Shown here: piece after piece, positions 59,142-64,000 of the stretch
Position numbering within the stretch: position 1 is the first letter of the stretch
Layout of the letters: each line of letters begins with the position of its first letter
Assembly: GCA_002914805.1 (NCBI GenBank)
Contig: JXTB01000145.1
Coordinates: 646,385-710,384 of the forward strand
DNA: 64,000 bases
Direction of reading: 5' to 3'
DNA from: Parasponia andersonii
Lineage: Eukaryota; Streptophyta; Magnoliopsida; Rosales; Cannabaceae
Position numbers and translations under genes: made by a program
The notes under the pieces: generated by a model
Told to the model about the DNA's origin: nothing
What the model saw: the letters and a program-made list of their open reading frames with translations, nothing else
Database searches by the model: none

Positions 59142-60699
59142 TATCGTGTATGCTGGTTCTTAGCCTTGTCTTGATGTATATGGAATTAATTGTTGCCTTT
59201 TTTTTCATCTATTGTTTGTCCCTGTTGCATTACAAACATGTAGATTTTGTTTCATTGGAAAATGTTCAATTGGAAGTGACTCTAGAGAACAACTACCATT
59301 AATTTGGAAAATGAAAAAAAATGTTTTCTTATTACTTTTTTTTTTGGGTTAAATACCCCTTATTTCTCTTGTTCATATTGTAATTTTCCCTGAGAGTATC
59401 GTCAAGATAAAATAAGTATTTTGTAAAGTTTACCGATGAACGCGAATTTGTTACGTGTAAGATGCACAAATAAGTTATGTAACATGTCTAATTTTCGCTT
59501 TTTTAAAATTTTTTTTTTCTTAATGCTGTATTGTATGCACGTATAATTTGACGTGACACAAATTGATATTATAAATACATTAATTTCAAGTGAAGATAAT
59601 ATGCTGGTGGAATCATGTAAGTTACATGGTAATTACAACGAAGTTTCAGATAGCGATAGCTAACAAGTCATCGACTTCGATTTGGTCCAGCATTTCAATT
59701 TTCACAAGTTGATATCATATAATTAATTAACATTTCACAGTAGATAAGCTTAGAAAAGTAAGCAGTCAAAAGGAATAGCTGAATAACTTTATTATATTCT
59801 TTTTATTTTGCTCTGAAGCTAAATACTTATATAGTAACGTACGGCTGGGCTGACCCTTATTGATCATATTATTATTAAATGATTTAGTAGGATACAAACC
59901 CGAGTAAGTGATGATATTGATAGGATTATTAATGTTCTTTTGACCTCGAGGAATACTATTCTCCAAGTTGACGTGTGTGTGTGTTTCTTTTTCTTTTTTT
60001 TTTTTTTAAAGGTTTAATTATCATTTATTTTATACGAAAGAACAATTTTGAAGTATGACACTAAATTAGCCATCATGCACGAAATAGCAGTTTTAACATC
60101 CTCATCAAACTTTTAACTCTTTGCTTAAATGTAATAGGTTCATGTGAATTCCATACAGAATTTGATTAAAATTTTGATGAAGTGCCTCAAAATTATCTTA
60201 AAGGGAATGAAAATAGAAATCTGTCAACAATGAAACTCCTGTTTTCGGATAAAATTTTTAAGTACAGATTGGAAATTTTAATAATATCATTAGTATTATT
60301 TTCAATTGTAATGAATGACTAGTCAATTCTTCTTCTTTTTTTTTTTTTCTTAAACAAAGAGGAATTTAATTCCCTCAAACAATTATAGTACAATAACCAG
60401 ACGAATATACAAAAGTGGGGCAAAAAAAAACCTGATAAAATTATCTATTGATATACTATTATAATAATTAAGATGTCATTATTTAATTAATTCTATACAT
60501 ATCGTTAGAGATATTTCTTAAATGAAAATGAATATCCACAACCAATTAGTGCATCAGTTAGTGGATCGTATTATTATACAGATGCACATCTTATTCATAT
60601 TCTTACATGACAATATTTTCCTTCTCCAATTTTCTTGTAGAATTCTGACCCACTTATATAAGTCACGAATCACGATTTATCATAAATTTCTTCTTTTGG

Positions 60700-60702
<3 letters not shown>

Positions 60703-60736
<34 letters not shown>
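60703..60736. repeat. (TA)n microsatellite
   Basis: About 17 TA units. Confidence 0.95.
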
Positions 60737-60740
<4 letters not shown>

Positions 60741-61383
60741 AAAAAACTAAATAATTCATTATATTGGACCAAAATACCAAGGTGAAGAAAAAAAAAATTC
60801 ATAACAATTTCATTAATATAAGTTGTAATAATACTAATTTACTTCCCTTCAAAATAAAATAACTAATATATTTTTTCTTTTCCATACCATATACATTGAA
60901 AGATATACAAGTGAAGTCCCTTTTATAGCAAAAGTGGGTGTAATTGATTTGGCTCTATCACATAACAAAACAACGAAACACTCTTTGCTAGCTTTCAAGA
61001 AGAAAAAGACAATTAAGAAAGCCAGTGTTTATATGATCAACAACTTGACGTCCAAGAAAAACAAGACAATATTATGGAAATTATCTTTATTATAATTTTT
61101 CTTCCGGGAAAGTACACTAATTGGATGATTTTGCAAGGCACGTAATGTGAATAATTTATAATTAATTGTCGACTCTTGATGCTTAATATTTGTTTTGGTG
61201 ATTAAGTTGAAAATTCCATCTCCTTCTATTTGTTTATTTATTCTTTTAAGAAATCCTTTTATCACTGCTTACGATCGTAAGTACCGTACTTGAACTCATG
61301 CATTACAACATGAATAACAACCTAATATCAAAATCTAGCAAGGCTTAATGAATATTACCATTGTATCAAATGATATTTAGGCA

Positions 61384-61808
61384 ATATTTGGTCAAAGGGG
61401 AAAAAGAGAAGAAAAAGAAGAAAAAAGAAAAGATGGGAGAGAAAAGTGGATAAAATGTAAGAAAATAAGTTGTTTAGTATAAAGGAAAAGGAAGAATAAA
61501 AAAGATAGAAAAATAGTAGGTAGGTGGGTCCTACAAAGATTTCTCCTCTAAGAGAAAAAAAGAAGTAAAGAGCAACTAGTTAATAAATTACCTTACCTAT
61601 TAATAAGTTTAAGTTAATAAATTATTCTTACATATTAATTTTAAAAATTATTATATTAAAATTATTATATTAAAGATAAAATAGTTATTTAAAATAAATT
61701 ATTTTTTTTCTTTTTACATACTAAACAAATATAAAGAAAAAATATTTATTTTTCTTATTGCGTATTTTCTTTCTCTCCTATTTTTTTCTTTCCTTTCTAC
61801 CAAATATT
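61384..61808. mobile_element. MITE-like element with terminal inverted repeats
   Basis: Left end ATATTTGGTCAAAGGGGAAA, right end CTTTCCTTTCTACCAAATAT; the two are imperfect inverse complements, and both arms continue purine-rich then pyrimidine-rich for tens of bases. The core is AT-rich and non-coding. Probably a hAT-like or similar MITE; the target duplication is unclear. Confidence 0.6.
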
Positions 61809-62525
61809 TAATGTTTTACTCATTCGGATTTTTTTTTTTTTCATTTTTGTCTAAGTTTCTTCTTAGAGATGGATTAAACCAGGTTTATAAGGGCTGCATA
61901 GCAAAATGGCTATTTTTGGCTCAAAACTCAACAGATATTCGAGCCTAAATCATTATAGCAAAATATCTAGCCCATAGATCTGTTGTAATTTACATCGGAA
62001 ACACCCATCAAGCACCTTAGAAACCTATTTTTCCCAAGCATCTGAAATTTTCTCACTTTCTTTCCCTGTTCATCACTCCAAAAACCATTTAATATCTCTT
62101 TGACATTTTCTTTGATTTTTCTTATACACAAAATCCACTCTCTCTCTCCATAAAATCTCTCTTGAGAAAATATCTTTCAAGCTTTGATTCAAGTTTATCC
62201 TCAAAATTATTGAAATTTTTAAAACCCTAATTTTCACTATTTTTCTGATACCAATTCATAATAGTCGAATTGAAAATTTACTTCCTCTCCGGAGTTTTGT
62301 TTATCTTCTATAGATATAAATTAGAGTTTTGAGTTTGGTTAATGATATATATATTTATGATTGATTTGAGTTTAGGCTCATAGCTTTTACATTACTCAGA
62401 GTTTAGGTTCTTTAATGCTTGATTCTTACTCATCATCAAGAATAAAGTTCTCTATTAATTATGTGTATCCAATTTTAATCAATCTCAATTAATTCCTTAT
62501 TACTACTCATAAGATAAGTAATAGG
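61809..62525. other. Unassigned stretch
   Basis: CT-rich and AAAACCCTAATTTTC-like phrases recall a gene leader or the start of a long LTR. No frame is supported. It may be the 5' part of the LTR-like repeat that continues to the window end. Confidence 0.35.
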
Positions 62526-62598
62526 TAAGAATGACAAGATTTGAACCTATGACATTTTCTATCGAGAACAAACGCACTATTGAGCTGCGTTATACCCC
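62526..62598 (-). pseudogene. tRNA-Pro(UGG)-like relic, plastid type
   Basis: The minus strand reads GGGGTATAACGCAGCTCAAT, then AGTGCGTTTGTTCTCGATAG, then AAAATGTCATAGGTTCAAAT and CTTGTCATTCTTA. It aligns along its full 73-base length with plastid trnP-UGG as I know it (GCGTTTGTTTTGGGTACAAA, ATGTCACGGGTTCAAATCC). The anticodon position reads TCG instead of TGG, and the acceptor stem is mispaired. It is a decayed copy, from plastid DNA transfer or as part of a tRNA-derived repeat. It is not a working tRNA. Confidence 0.6.
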
Positions 62599-62939
62599 TT
62601 TTAATTAGTTCATAGTGGCTTTGTAGAGAATTTATGTAAAAATCTAAATTTGTCAAGAGTATTCTAGTTTTTTTTCTTTTTTCTTTCAAAAAAAATAAAA
62701 TAAAATAAATATATAATATTTTAATTAAGTGGTGGGACCCACTTCTGACACTTTTTTCTCTTAATACAATTAATTTGTGGCATAAATACAATTATTTTTG
62801 TGAAATTTTTCTTATGGCCGTAAAAATTATATGAGGTAGAAAAAGAGATTGAATCATAAATAAATATGGTGGCGTTGTGTTAAAATAATATCCGATTAGA
62901 GAGAAATCTTAAATTAAAAAACATGATATTTTCAAAGGT

Positions 62940-64000
62940 TCAAAAACGACACCTGACCTTCCAAACGACACCCTAATGATGCCAAAACTTTCTCCAAAGC
63001 TTCGCAGCACCATTTGGATGGTCAGTTGAGGTAAGAGTTCAATTACCTAATTTTATATATGATTTAATTAAAAATTTACCTTATGACTATCTTATGAAAA
63101 ATCGTGAATTAAATAATATTTTAATTAACTATTGGAAAATCTTGGATTATTCTAGAATTAGACCGTGACTTCCATACATGTTTATAAAATTGTGATCTTG
63201 GATGATTTAGCGAATTTCCTACACAAGGTATAATAAATTCTAGAATAACATTAAGCGGAGTTTTAAAGTATTATTCGGTTATGTTCTGCTGGTTATTATA
63301 TATATACATAAATATCTTATTACATATTATACATACTATAGGATTATACATGAGATACATTTTAGGTATCGTAGTATTGTAGTAGGCGGACTAGTACATC
63401 TGCCATTGGTGAGAGCCCATAAATCCGCACGAGGTTTTTCTTTGATTATTCCCATTCGGTAGGTGTAGGCATTTAGTTGCCCCACCAGTTTGGTAGGCTA
63501 GACATATGAGTGTCCCTATAGTTTTTCTGAGATAGTTATCAGGCAGAGAATACTTAGTACACGTAGTACAAGTTTCTCTAGTTTGTGATGAGAGAGTATG
63601 AGCTCATGGGATAGGTTGATTTATAATATGTACAAATGTATAGTTTTGGTTTTAAATATGTGACTATTCTCGATATTAATTATTTTATACCTAGTTTATA
63701 AATGGATTTTGGAAGAAGTATTAACTATGCAGATTTGGTAAAATTGAAATAATTTTTTTTAAAAAAAGGTAGTTGAATTTCTACATTCACATGCTCACTC
63801 CTCTACTTCCTTCCCTTTCAAGTGTCGATTTATTTTGTGGTAATTATTATGGTGGTCTGACAAGCTTAGTATATGCTTGTAATTCTAATCCTCTTCATTG
63901 GTTAGTTTGTATTCTGTATTAATTCTCATTATCTAAGTCAAAATTTACTTAGCCAATAGTAATATATTTAATGAGCAGATGTACGAGGATGATTTTTTTT
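62940..64000 (+). mobile_element. LTR-like repeat copy 2, running off the window
   Basis: Aligns with the minus strand of 37500-36480: TACATGAGATACATTTTAGG (63348), GGTGAGAGCCCATAAATC (63409), GGCATTTAGTTGCCCC (63469), ATGAGTGTCCCTATAG (63507), AGCTCATGGGATAGG (63601) and TACGAGGATGATTTT (63982). By comparison with copy 1, about 270 bp of its end lies beyond the window. No coding domain is seen. Confidence 0.6.

Larger units (their letters stand above)
57370..61383. other. AT-rich intergenic region downstream of ATL
   Basis: Contains three (TA)n tracts listed separately and poly-A/T runs. Frames at 59048-59302 and 60522-60785 run through the TA tracts and look like composition artefacts. Confidence 0.5.

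Noticed and set aside
1..64000. CRISPR arrays, operons, bacterial-type promoters
   Set aside because: None present; the sequence is plant nuclear DNA and the regular repeats are microsatellites or transposon-derived.

Overview
This window is nuclear DNA from a flowering plant, most likely a eudicot. It is AT-rich, has spliced genes with GT-AG introns, many (TA)n tracts, degenerate LTR retrotransposons, and typical plant families (LOG, FLZ, PPR, ATL, defensin-like peptides, NLR). I cannot name the species from the sequence. There is one assembly gap (29952-30457) and a single N at 1315. No bacterial feature, CRISPR array or operon is present.

Layout. 1-8526 is a graveyard of resistance-gene and Copia debris: an NLR fragment, a Copia reverse-transcriptase fragment, a Copia integrase fragment, and a full-length but dead Copia element (3331-8488, both LTRs, primer-binding site, stop-riddled gag-pol) that appears to sit inside the LTR of the older element. 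8860-9199 (minus) holds the first two exons of a LOG cytokinin-activating enzyme gene whose remaining exons are not in the window. 11201-12107 is a decayed stomatin-like pseudogene, followed by an intact 847-residue PPR gene (12649-15192, minus). 18437-18932 is an FLZ zinc-finger gene. 20594-20733 is a frame-broken tiny membrane-protein gene under what looks like a complete promoter. 24194-27756 is the two-exon gene for the mitochondrial F1-ATPase delta subunit. 31533-31889 and 35566-35922 are two tandem defensin-like secreted peptide genes, separated by a 0.9 kb foldback element and followed by a long LTR-like repeat. 40232-43378 is a four-exon ALG8 glucosyltransferase gene. About 13 kb of repeats and AT-rich DNA follow, including a strong palindrome at 46661-46776. 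56329-57369 is an intronless, GC-rich RING-H2 (ATL) ubiquitin-ligase gene. The last 6.6 kb is intergenic with a MITE-like element, a plastid-like tRNA-Pro relic and a second copy of the LTR-like repeat.

Functional picture. The genes are not a pathway. The PPR protein, the ATP synthase subunit and the small membrane protein share TGGGCC/TGGGCT (site II) promoter motifs typical of genes for mitochondrial and other housekeeping proteins. ALG8 acts in the ER on N-glycan precursors, FLZ and ATL are regulatory, LOG acts in hormone activation, and the defensin-like peptides are probably secreted defence or signalling peptides.

The most notable items are the two defensin-like genes with identical cysteine spacing and traces of a third duplication unit, the broken microprotein gene, three dispersed copies of a small element flanked by (TA)n, the foldback element, the 39-bp-arm palindrome, and the stomatin pseudogene whose splice donors are also damaged.
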